NCBI GenBank assembly: GCA_009843785.1
Contig: VYCT01000135.1
Coordinates: forward strand, 1-59,321
Source: Candidatus Poribacteria bacterium
GTDB taxonomy: Bacteria > Poribacteria > WGA-4E > WGA-3G
Direction: 5' to 3'
DNA length: 59,321 bases
The position numbers and the translations under genes were made by a program. The notes beneath the pieces were generated by a model. The model saw only the letters and a program-made list of their open reading frames with translations. It had not been told where the DNA came from and ran no database searches. This document shows, piece after piece, positions 35,624-42,830 of the stretch; the stretch's first letter is position 1; every line of letters starts with the position of its first letter.

Positions 35624-36158
35624 AGGTTTCTCTTTCGCTAACTGCTTCTAATTCCGCAAGCGTGAAAACGGATGCGAATGAACATCCGAGTTCCTTAATT
35701 TTTGCTTCACCGCCTGCTTGCCGATCAATGACCGCTACAACATCTTCCACTATATACCCTTCTGCGCGAATCTGTTCAATCGATGTACAGACCTGGCCCG
35801 CCGTCGTAATCACATCTTCTATCACGACAAGTCTGCTATCCGCCTTAACACCGCCCTCTATAAGATTACAGGTGCCATAAGTCTTCGCTTCTTTGCGGAC
35901 GTAAAAGCACGGGATTCCTGTTTGCAGCGAAAGTGCTGTTGCGAGCGGGATGCCGCCTAATTCCAGACCTGCTAAACCATCACAGTCCGACGGGAGCAAT
36001 TTCGCCATCTCTGCGGCGATTGTGGTAAGCAGTGCAGGGTCACTCTCGAATCGGTATTTATCCCAGTAGAAGTTGCTGATATTCCCTGAACGGAGTTTGA
36101 ATTCACCCGTGAGATACGAAGCCTCACGCATCTGTTTTGCGAGTTCTGTTTTTGTCAT
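35613..36158 (-). CDS. pyrE: Orotate phosphoribosyltransferase
   Basis: Converts orotate and PRPP to OMP in pyrimidine synthesis. The 181-aa protein has the type I PRTase fold with GLELGGIPLATALSLQTG, VRKEAKTYGTCNLIEGG (flexible loop Lys) and the PRPP-binding motif RLVVIEDVITTAGQ. The size is slightly below the common 200-215 aa but similar to short forms. It lies 22 nt downstream of selD on the same strand. The C-terminal tail seems to come from a heptad repeat. Confidence 0.94.
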   Translation of the reverse strand: MTKTELAKQMREASYLTGEFKLRSGNISNFYWDKYRFESDPALLTTIAAEMAKLLPSDCDGLAGLELGGIPLATALSLQTGIPCFYVRKEAKTYGTCNLIEGGVKADSRLVVIEDVITTAGQVCTSIEQIRAEGYIVEDVVAVIDRQAGGEAKIKELGCSFASVFTLAELEAVSERETCYK

Positions 36159-36180
36159 TGTTAGTTTTCAGTTATAACTA

Positions 36181-37224
36181 TTAAAACACCTCAATGTGTG
36201 CGGCTTCTCCCGCTACGACTTCTCCAATAACAGCGGCTTCCGGACAGTCGGCAGCACGGAGTTCTGCTACCGCCGCATCTGCATTCTCGGCAGAAAGTGA
36301 AAACAGCAAACCGCCAGACGTTTCCGCTTCCATCAGGATATGACGCATCGCTTCGCTATCCGTGTGGAACGTGACTTTGTCGGCAAGGAACGTCATATTC
36401 GCAAGATAGGCTTGCGTGTAAGTATCCTGTGCGACGAGGGCGGGGGCATCTTCAAAGTAAGGCACGGCTTTGCTATCTATCTTAAGGTGGGCATCATTGC
36501 CCGCCGCCATCTCCGACGCGTGTCCTAACAACCCGTATCCTGTGACATCTGTGCAAGCACTTGCACCATACTTCAGCATCACCGTCGATGCAGAAGCATT
36601 GAGCCGAGTCATCGATTCAACGAGTTGCGGTAGCACCGCATCGCTGATCTTATCGAATTTCAAGCCTGTCGTGAGGATACCGATACCGAGGTTTTTGGTT
36701 AAAATGAGGACATCCCCCGGACGCGCCCCGTAATTCTTGACGAATTTCTCTGGATGCACGATACCGGTTACGGAGAGTCCGTACATCAATTCTGGCGCAT
36801 CTACCGTATGCCCACCGACAAGCGCAGCCCCGGCTTCAATCGCTTTTTCAGTGCCACCTCTGACAATATCACCGAGTATTGAGAGCGCTAAGTCGGCTTT
36901 GGGCCAGCAGGTGATATTCAACGCCGTTTTCGGAACGCCGCCCATACTGTAGACATCGCTCAGTGAGTTCGTCGCGGCGATTGCACCGAATGTGTACGGG
37001 TCGTCAACGATGGGTGTGAAATAGTCAACCGTGTTGACGAGTGCGAGGTCGTCAGAGATGCGGTAAATTCCGGCATCGTCAGAGGTTTCCGTCCCAACAA
37101 GGAGGTTCGGGTCGGTGGATTTCGGGATGTTATCTAAAATGTGCGCGAGCTCCCCCGGAGCCAGTTTGGACGCTCACCCAGCGCACTTCACGGTCGCAGT
37201 TAAACGGATCTTCTGTTGTGTCAT
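36181..37224 (-). CDS. selD: Selenide, water dikinase, itself a selenoprotein (in-frame TGA)
   Basis: SelD makes selenophosphate from selenide and ATP, the selenium donor for Sec-tRNA. The track shows only a 254-aa ORF (36181-36945) starting inside the protein. Upstream in the same frame the sequence continues to ATG 37224 with one TGA at 37174-37176, in VKCAGUASKLAPGEL, exactly at the catalytic Cys/Sec position (Sec17). The full 347 aa match normal SelD length, with DDAGIYRI, NTVDYFTPIVDDPYTFG, AATNSLSDVYSMGG, GGTEKAIEAGAALVGGHT and a final AIR-synthase C-terminal domain. It probably shares an operon with the isomerase-like gene and pyrE. An adjacent SECIS-like hairpin supports Sec insertion. 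Confidence 0.95.
37144..37164 (-). promoter_or_regulatory. SECIS-like hairpin for selD selenocysteine
   Basis: About 10 nt after the TGA the mRNA strand reads GGCTCC-GGG-GGAGCT, a 6-bp stem (one G-U pair) with a G-rich apical loop. Position and G-rich loop fit bacterial SECIS elements, though the loop is less canonical than in fdhA. Confidence 0.6.
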
Positions 37225-37266
37225 AATAGAGTTGTCAGTTTTCGGTTGTCAGTTGTCAGTTAAGAG
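37225..37266. repeat. Half heptad repeat supplying the isomerase stop
   Basis: AGTTGTC/AGTTTTC/GGTTGTC/AGTTGTC/AGTTAAGAGG: one arm plus core only. The TTA of the core is the stop codon of the next gene on the minus strand (37260-37262). Confidence 0.7.
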
Positions 37267-38168
37267 GTTTCCTGTAGATCCTCCAAAACAGATTTCACGT
37301 ACGCCACGCTCCGTCCATCTTGATGGAACTGGTCCCCATCGCGGATACCCTCGATCGCCAAATAGCCGTCGTAGCCAGCATCCAGCACCGCCGCGATCGC
37401 AAAGCGGTAGTCGATCTCACCATCGGGCAGCGGGGTCTGGACGTAGATAGCCGTCTCTAAATCTGGGATATGTACCCGATAGAGGCTCTTGCAATGCCAA
37501 TAGTTGACATGCGGTGCAACCGCTGTGATTGCGGCTTCGCACGTCTCTTCTGGGATGTCGTAAGTCCAGTAGATATTACCTAAATCCGGATTTATCCCAA
37601 CGTTCGACGCGTCGATTAACGCTAACAGCCGTAGCGTTGACGCACTGTTGTCTGCTATTGAATTTTGATGGATTTCTATGGAGATCTCGACACCCAGATC
37701 CGCGGCGATAACCGCCACTTCACTCACGGCACTCGCAGTGCGCACGTAATCTTCAGCATTCGCTTGACGGCTTGAGCCCTGCGAGACGGATTCGCCACGA
37801 TACGTGCCTTTTCCACCCGGATCGTCCGGAGGTGTGGTGACTGTGGAATTAACAATATCCGCTCCCATCTTCGCCGCGAAGTGGACGGCATCCACCATCC
37901 GTTGTTTGTTCGCTGCAGCGACTTGTGGATCCCTCGCAGCACCACCACCGCCGCGAATCGCAACACATGGCATACCTGCATCTTCGAGTTCTGAACGGAA
38001 TGTTTCGATTTCAGCGTCAGACAGGTTCATTCCAGGAAGTTCAATCCCGTCGAAGCCGATCTTTTTGGCATGTTCCAAAAACCGTTGGCGATCTGCCGGA
38101 TCGGTCGGTAATCCGCCGCCGTTATACGGATACGAGGCACATCGTCTAAAAGCGTATGCAATTTTCAT
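37260..38168 (-). CDS. Sugar phosphate isomerase/epimerase-like TIM-barrel protein
   Basis: A 302-aa protein of the xylose isomerase-like/AP endonuclease 2 superfamily. FDGIELPGMNLSDAEIE, VSIEIHQN-like EISIEIHQNS, NVGINPDLGNIYW, HVNYWHCKSLY and YDGYLAIEG mark the metal-binding TIM barrel (Glu, Asp, His and Glu ligands). The substrate cannot be told; such enzymes often act in inositol or keto-sugar catabolism. Its ATG overlaps the stop of the HD gene (ATGA), so translation is coupled. No link between this enzyme and the HD protein is known to me. Confidence 0.85.
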   Translation of the reverse strand: MKIAYAFRRCASYPYNGGGLPTDPADRQRFLEHAKKIGFDGIELPGMNLSDAEIETFRSELEDAGMPCVAIRGGGGAARDPQVAAANKQRMVDAVHFAAKMGADIVNSTVTTPPDDPGGKGTYRGESVSQGSSRQANAEDYVRTASAVSEVAVIAADLGVEISIEIHQNSIADNSASTLRLLALIDASNVGINPDLGNIYWTYDIPEETCEAAITAVAPHVNYWHCKSLYRVHIPDLETAIYVQTPLPDGEIDYRFAIAAVLDAGYDGYLAIEGIRDGDQFHQDGRSVAYVKSVLEDLQETS

Positions 38169-38845
38169 TCAACTGCTCCTTCAAATAAATAGGCTACAGC
38201 CTGCTGGAACTCTTCAAAGAGTTGAGGGTTTATAACCTCAATTGGCGTCTGCTGAGGTGTAATGTCTTGGACATCGGATTCGGTGTTTGCACGACGCTCC
38301 TGTGTAGATAGTTTAGCATACACCCCGCTTTTTTGTAAAGCAGCATCCCGGTCTGCGATCGCGCCCAGAACGCTCCGATAATACCACGCTTGATCTTCGA
38401 CGCCCCCGTGAAACCGATCCCACACTGCATCACCGATGAGATCGTATTCTGAAATGATCGTCCGTAGGTTGTGAAGTTTGTCAGCACACGTCACAACGCA
38501 GACTTCCGGGCTGGCACTTCTTAACGCCTCAATCCGTTCCGTTTTACGGGCACGCCACCGCAACGCTTTGTTCTCTGAACAGCCGTCAACGATATTGGCG
38601 ATAGCAGCGCCAAAACGTTCTCGAATGAATTCCAACGTCAGATCGGTATCCTCGACCGTATCGTGCAAGATACCGGCAATAATTACTGCCTCAGGGCATC
38701 CCGCTTCCATTAAGATGAGTCCGACAGCATAAGGGTGTGTAATGTAAGGCGTATCGGTGCCTTTCCGATACTGACCTTGATGGGCTTCGGCGGCGATCTC
38801 TATCGCTTCTTCGATCTGATTTTTCCCAGTACCATTCTGCGTCAT
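38165..38845 (-). CDS. HD-domain phosphohydrolase, RelA/SpoT hydrolase-like
   Basis: A 226-aa protein with only the HD hydrolase domain of the RelA/SpoT family: YITHPYAVGLIL, AGILHDTVEDTDLTLEFI (HD motif with the ED pair) and CADKLHNLRTI. Small alarmone hydrolases and MESH1 share this layout and cleave (p)ppGpp or related nucleotides using Mn2+. There is no synthetase domain. The C-terminal tail (about 175-226) is not conserved. The start is ATG 38845. It is the first gene of a long minus-strand run, with a promoter and operator-like inverted repeat upstream. Confidence 0.85.
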   Translation of the reverse strand: MTQNGTGKNQIEEAIEIAAEAHQGQYRKGTDTPYITHPYAVGLILMEAGCPEAVIIAGILHDTVEDTDLTLEFIRERFGAAIANIVDGCSENKALRWRARKTERIEALRSASPEVCVVTCADKLHNLRTIISEYDLIGDAVWDRFHGGVEDQAWYYRSVLGAIADRDAALQKSGVYAKLSTQERRANTESDVQDITPQQTPIEVINPQLFEEFQQAVAYLFEGAVE

Positions 38846-38916
38846 ACTTCCACTACAAAAATACAGGTCCTACAGACCAAACCTTGGTAGAAAATTAAAG
38901 ACTTAAACATTCTTAA

Positions 38917-38946
38917 ATGATACACTAATTCCAGTGTAACAGTCAA
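38917..38946 (-). promoter_or_regulatory. Promoter of the HD gene run, with inverted repeat in the spacer
   Basis: On the minus strand TTGACT (38946-38941) and TATCAT (38922-38917) are 18 nt apart. The spacer contains TACACT-ggaatt-AGTGTA (38938-38921), a perfect 6-bp inverted repeat centred between the boxes, a classic place for a repressor site. The regulator is not identified. Confidence 0.5.
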
Positions 38947-38965
38947 GATATTTTTGGAATAGTAC

Positions 38966-39122
38966 TCAGTTGTCAGTACGATTTTTCTGCGAAAAATCTT
39001 TCAGTTTTCAGTTTTAGGAGTTTCCAGTTACCAGTTTTCAGAAAAGAGGGTCGTGATTAACAAAATCCCTTCTTAACTGGTCACTGGTTACTGGTCACTG
39101 GTTACTGATACACTGACAACTA
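38966..39122. repeat. Large heptad-palindrome repeat before the M81 gene
   Basis: The longest copy. It begins with CAGTTGTCAGTACGATTTTTC-TGC-GAAAAATCTTTCAG (inner hairpin in reverse orientation relative to the 17.6 kb copy). Then come AGTTTTC/AGTTTTAGG, AGTTACC/AGTTTTC and AAAAGAGGG, and after a spacer CCCTTCTTAACTGGTCACTGGTTACTGGTCACTGG and ACTGACAAC. It fills the divergent gap between the HD and M81 genes. Confidence 0.8.
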
Positions 39123-39139
39123 CTCACAAGGAAAACACT

Positions 39140-40594
39140 ATGACAACAATTGCTATCGGTGGCATCATGCATGAATCCAATACATTTAGTGAGACATCCA
39201 CCGACTTCGCCGCGTTTTCGCAAACCTTTGCTCGAAATCTGGTCAATCTCTGGGGCGAATCCCATCACGAAATGGGTGGGTTTATTCAAGGGGCAACAGA
39301 CTACAACTACACGGCTTACCCTACGCTCATGACTTCGGCAACACCGGCAGGACGCGTAACAGATGACGCTTTTGACCGATTCACCGAGATGTTAATCCAG
39401 CACCTCAAAGCCGCCCCCAAACATGAAGGACTCCTCCTCGCACTCCACGGCGCAATGGTCGTGGAGAGTTATCCCGACGGTGATGGCGAAGTCTTACGCC
39501 GACTCCGAGATGCATTTGGTCGGGATTTCCCGATTGTCGTTACGCTCGACCAGCACGCCAATGTTTCCGAACAGATGGTCGCTGAATCGACTGCACTCGT
39601 GATTTACAAGACAACGCCGCATATCGATCAACGCCAACGCGGACTACAGGCAGCAGAACTCATGATGCGGATACTCGGGGGCGATGTTACGCCGACACAA
39701 GCACTCGCTAAACCGCCGATGCTCCTGAATATCTTGTATCATAACACCAGCGTGCCACCGATGGAGCCTATCCTCACAGCAGCGAAACAACTCGAAGCGC
39801 GTCCAGATGTCCCGGTCGCGAACGTTGCATTGGGGTACCCTTACGCTGATATCCATGAAATCGGTCCCTCCTTTGTCGTCGTCACGGACGATAACCCACA
39901 ACTCGCACAGACGGAAGCCGATCGGTTATCCGATATGTTGTGGAACGTCCACGAACAACTCACACTCGATCTCCCGGATGCTGCAGAGGCAGTCGCGCAA
40001 GCCGTCCAGTCTGAGCAGCACCCTGTTATTCTGGTCGAGATGGGGGACAACATCGGCGGCGGTTCACCGGGGGATAGCACTTTCGTTTTGGCGGAGTTGC
40101 AACGACAAGGCGCATCGGGGTTCGTCGTTGTGCTCTATGACCCTGCCGCTGTGCAAAGTTGTATTCAAGCGGGTGTCGGGGCAGAGGTCGCTTTAGAGGT
40201 CGGCGGGAAAGCGGATAATTTGCACGGTGACCCTGTCGCAATTCAGGGCAAGGTACGTCTGATCCATGACGGACAATTTATTGAGACGCAACCGCGGCAC
40301 GGCGGGCAGCGATACCACAATCAGGGCGTGACGACTGTCGTTGCTGTGGGGGATTCTCTCGTCGTGCTAACAAGTAGACGGCAGACGCCATTTAGTCTCC
40401 AGCAGTTGTTAAGTCTCGGCATCAATCCGACTGAGATGCGGATGATTGTCGTCAAAGCCGCGGTCGCCTACCGTGCTGCCTATGAACCCATCGCAGGACA
40501 GATTATTGAGGTAGACACACCCGGATTGACCGCAGTGAACCCGTTACATTTTGAATATCACAACGTCCGCCGACCACTATTCCCGTTAGATTGA
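39140..40594 (+). CDS. M81-family metallopeptidase (MlrC/microcystinase C-like)
   Basis: A 484-aa protein with the MlrC N-terminal domain: IAIGGIMHESNTFSE at the start, LLLALHGAMVVESYPDGDGEVLRRLR, and VTLDQHANVSEQM (zinc ligands Asp and His), then the C-terminal domain with EMGDNIGGGSPGDST. The family is named for a microcystin-peptide hydrolase but most members have unknown substrates. No signal peptide, so cytoplasmic. The start ATG 39140 has AAGGA about 9 nt upstream. Not part of an obvious operon. Confidence 0.9.
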   Translation: MTTIAIGGIMHESNTFSETSTDFAAFSQTFARNLVNLWGESHHEMGGFIQGATDYNYTAYPTLMTSATPAGRVTDDAFDRFTEMLIQHLKAAPKHEGLLLALHGAMVVESYPDGDGEVLRRLRDAFGRDFPIVVTLDQHANVSEQMVAESTALVIYKTTPHIDQRQRGLQAAELMMRILGGDVTPTQALAKPPMLLNILYHNTSVPPMEPILTAAKQLEARPDVPVANVALGYPYADIHEIGPSFVVVTDDNPQLAQTEADRLSDMLWNVHEQLTLDLPDAAEAVAQAVQSEQHPVILVEMGDNIGGGSPGDSTFVLAELQRQGASGFVVVLYDPAAVQSCIQAGVGAEVALEVGGKADNLHGDPVAIQGKVRLIHDGQFIETQPRHGGQRYHNQGVTTVVAVGDSLVVLTSRRQTPFSLQQLLSLGINPTEMRMIVVKAAVAYRAAYEPIAGQIIEVDTPGLTAVNPLHFEYHNVRRPLFPLD

Positions 40595-40599
40595 ACCAT

Positions 40600-40628
40600 T
40601 TGATCTTGTTGGTGATCTGTGGTATAAT
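40600..40628 (+). promoter_or_regulatory. Sigma70-type promoter of the Uma2 gene
   Basis: TTGATC at 40600-40605 and TATAAT at 40623-40628 with a 17-nt spacer. The 5' leader that follows can form a GGACG...CGTCC stem around GGGG/CCCC (about 40678-40732) before the Uma2 start. Confidence 0.65.
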
Positions 40629-40792
40629 TCTATTTATCGTAAAACCAACAATTAAACAGACACTTTTCTTTAACAGAGGACGGTTCGTAGGGGGTTTTTG
40701 CTTGGGTGTTTCTTCAAGGTCCCCTCGTCCGTTTTCCAAAATGTGTCTTATTATTTTTAGAGGTCACTATAAATTGATTGATGGAGGGAATT

Positions 40793-41365
40793 ATGGCATC
40801 TGCTGCAGCACAAACTCGCCTAACCCCGGAAGAATATATCACTTTTGAGCGCAAGGCGCCCTTCAAAAACGAGTTTATCAAGGGAGAAATAGTTGCGATG
40901 TCTGGTGCCAGTCGCGCACACAATCGCATTACAGGGGATGTATTTAATGCGATTTCCAACCAATTAGTCGGTACCGAGTGTGAAGCTTTCATCGGCGATA
41001 TGCGCGTCAAGGCTGGCACGACAGCATCTTATTTCTACCCAGATGTAGTTGTTGCCTGTAATGAGCTCCGCTTTGAAGACGATGTTTTCGACACACTCCT
41101 CAACCCGATCATTGTTGTAGAGGTACTTTCACCTTCAACTGAAACCGACGACCAAGGTGAAAAATTCAATCGTTATCGGCAGCTGACATCCTTGCAAGAA
41201 TACATCCTTATTTCACAAGATAAAGTACGCGTTGAACATTATCTCCGCCGAGAAACGGAGTGGATTCCAACAGAATTCCGTGAACTTACAGACGTGCTAC
41301 CGCTTATTTCCATTGACTGCACATTGCCACTGCAAGACATCTATAGACGTGTTACATTGTCATAG
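40793..41365 (+). CDS. Uma2-family (DUF820) PD-(D/E)XK nuclease-like protein
   Basis: A 190-aa protein: LTPEEYITFERKAPFKNEFIKGEIVAMSG at the N-terminus, YFYPDVVVAC (the PD), and IIVVEVLSPSTE, where the ExK-type position reads EVLS, as in most Uma2 proteins. The family is very abundant in cyanobacteria and some uncultured phyla and has no proven function; it is treated as a putative endonuclease. ATG 40793 is preferred, with GGAGG just upstream. The stop codon lies one base before the tnpB element right-end hairpin region. Confidence 0.9.
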   Translation: MASAAAQTRLTPEEYITFERKAPFKNEFIKGEIVAMSGASRAHNRITGDVFNAISNQLVGTECEAFIGDMRVKAGTTASYFYPDVVVACNELRFEDDVFDTLLNPIIVVEVLSPSTETDDQGEKFNRYRQLTSLQEYILISQDKVRVEHYLRRETEWIPTEFRELTDVLPLISIDCTLPLQDIYRRVTLS

Positions 41366-41366
41366 T

Positions 41367-41406
41367 AGCCCCGCCTAAAGGCAGGGGGCTTGTTAAGAAA
41401 CAAACC
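41367..41406 (-). ncRNA. Right end of the tnpB element, with putative omega RNA 3' scaffold hairpin
   Basis: AGCCCC-GCC-TAAA-GGC-AGGGGGCT forms a strong hairpin at 41367-41390, just after the tnpB stop. In IS605-type units the omega RNA covers the 3' end of tnpB and this hairpin, with the guide taken from the flank beyond it. Here that flank is the 3' end of the Uma2 gene. The RNA boundaries are inferred. Confidence 0.5.
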
Positions 41407-42621
41407 CTATCGGTCTACCGATAAGTTTCTCGTTTCACAGAGGTTGGTAACCCAACGCTCTCCACGATGGGCGCAAGCCGCCCGTAAGAGTATGTTTATC
41501 GCAGCGTTGTGGTCTCGGTCTAAGGACGTGCCACAAAAACTACAATCAAAAGTGCGTATCGCCAGCGAAAGTTTCTTTGGCGACTTCTGACCGCAACTTG
41601 AGCATGTTTGCGAGGTGTTCTTGGGATTGACTTGGTGGAAATGGAAACCGTCTCTTTCGGCTATGTTTCCAGCCCACTCAAAGAACTTCCCCCAAGACGC
41701 GTCGGATATGCTCTTGCTGAGGTGTTTGTTCTGAACCATGTTGGAAATGCCCAAGTCTTCAGTGACAAGGACGTTATTTTTCTCATGATGGAAAAGTTTG
41801 AAAACCAATTTACCGATAAAGTCTTTGCGTTTGTTAGTCGTCTTTTCGTGGTGCAACGCAGTCGCATGCACGGCTTTCTGCCAACGCTGGCTACCTCTCT
41901 TTCGGCGTGCCATTGTCTGATTGTGCTTGTGCAGCAGTCCTTCTGCTTGACGATACCAGCAGGGGTTATCTTCCTTTTCGCCTTCAGAGGTCGTCAGATA
42001 ATGTGCCGTGCCAACGTCAACTGCAACAGCGTCTGTCGGTTCAACTTTTGGCGTATCGGGTATATCGCAAACGATATGGGCATACCAACCCGACGCTTTC
42101 TTGAGGAGTGTGACTTCCTTCGGATCACCTTGAAGTGGACGGTGCATGCGTATCTTGACTTCACCAAGTTTTGGCACTTTCAAGCGATTATGGCGAAAAT
42201 CCGTTTCTATTATCGGATTTTGCCGGACACGTTTGACGCCACCTGTCTCTTTATCCTTGACTTTGTGTTTTCGCAAGCACCACGTCAGAGAACGCACACG
42301 CGTTTTGTAGCGAGGGTAGCCCTTTTTCTCTGCCCCTTCTTTGCAACGTCTGCGGAACGCATCAAAGGCTTTGTCAACGCGCTTGAGGACAGAAACTTGG
42401 AAATCTTGAGGCACTTCACGGAAGTCGTCATATTTTTCACGCGCTGCCGTCAAAAGAGCCTGTTGCTCACCTTGAGAAACAAAACGTCCTTCTTCCTCGT
42501 AGGCATGCTTACGATTGTTGCGGGCAGAGTTCTGAAGTTCGCAAAGGTGATCTAACCAACTTAATAATGTTGTTTCCTGTGTTTTCGTAGGATACACAGG
42601 GTATTTAAAAGTGAGTTTCAT
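41407..42621 (-). CDS. tnpB: IS605-family TnpB RNA-guided endonuclease
   Basis: A 404-aa TnpB (OrfB, ancestor of Cas12). After the N-terminal helix-turn-helix-like and WED regions come RuvC-I (VAVDVGTAHYLT), RuvC-II (VTEDLGISNM), a four-Cys zinc ribbon (TCSSCGQKS...DCSFCG) and RuvC-III (SLDRDHNAAINIL). All three acidic residues are present, so it may be active. The start is ATG 42621. No tnpA lies beside it, so the unit is non-autonomous or relies on a TnpA elsewhere. The large plus-strand ORF at 41608-42555 is a shadow. Confidence 0.93.
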   Translation of the reverse strand: MKLTFKYPVYPTKTQETTLLSWLDHLCELQNSARNNRKHAYEEEGRFVSQGEQQALLTAAREKYDDFREVPQDFQVSVLKRVDKAFDAFRRRCKEGAEKKGYPRYKTRVRSLTWCLRKHKVKDKETGGVKRVRQNPIIETDFRHNRLKVPKLGEVKIRMHRPLQGDPKEVTLLKKASGWYAHIVCDIPDTPKVEPTDAVAVDVGTAHYLTTSEGEKEDNPCWYRQAEGLLHKHNQTMARRKRGSQRWQKAVHATALHHEKTTNKRKDFIGKLVFKLFHHEKNNVLVTEDLGISNMVQNKHLSKSISDASWGKFFEWAGNIAERDGFHFHQVNPKNTSQTCSSCGQKSPKKLSLAIRTFDCSFCGTSLDRDHNAAINILLRAACAHRGERWVTNLCETRNLSVDR

Positions 42622-42830
42622 GGTATATCAGGCATCAGGCGTTTATCCCCTACTAAGTCGGAGGCAAGCACATTGCCAAGTGGCAACGCTTAGTATGCTT
42701 GCCAACCTGATACTCTAATTATACTACAATTTGGACGGAATGTCAAAGATATTTTGGCGTTCTGGTCCTTTCTAAGAGGGCGGATTTTCCTCCCCCACTA
42801 AAGTAGGGGGTTTCCAATCTGTGAACTTTG
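42622..42830. mobile_element. Left-end region of the tnpB element
   Basis: Contains nested stems GGCAAGC...GCTTGCC around TTGCCA-AG-TGGCAA (42663-42702) in the tnpB 5' leader and an end hairpin CCCCC-ACTAAAGTA-GGGGG at 42792-42810, with the same TAAA loop as the right end. TACTACAATTTGGAC near 42720 resembles the end of element C and may be a remnant. The element ends between this hairpin and the next gene start, so that gene lies almost against it. Confidence 0.6.

Noticed and set aside
36181-36945. SelD starting at the internal Met (MGGVPKT)
   Set aside because: The start would lack the ATP/metal-binding N-terminus. The upstream frame encodes the missing part with a single TGA at the catalytic site.
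34640-39125. CRISPR array made of the heptad repeats
   Set aside because: The 7-nt units are contiguous, arranged as palindromes, without spacers, and no cas gene is present.
41608-42555. 315-aa plus-strand ORF over tnpB
   Set aside because: Antisense to intact TnpB motifs, with no homology that I can see.
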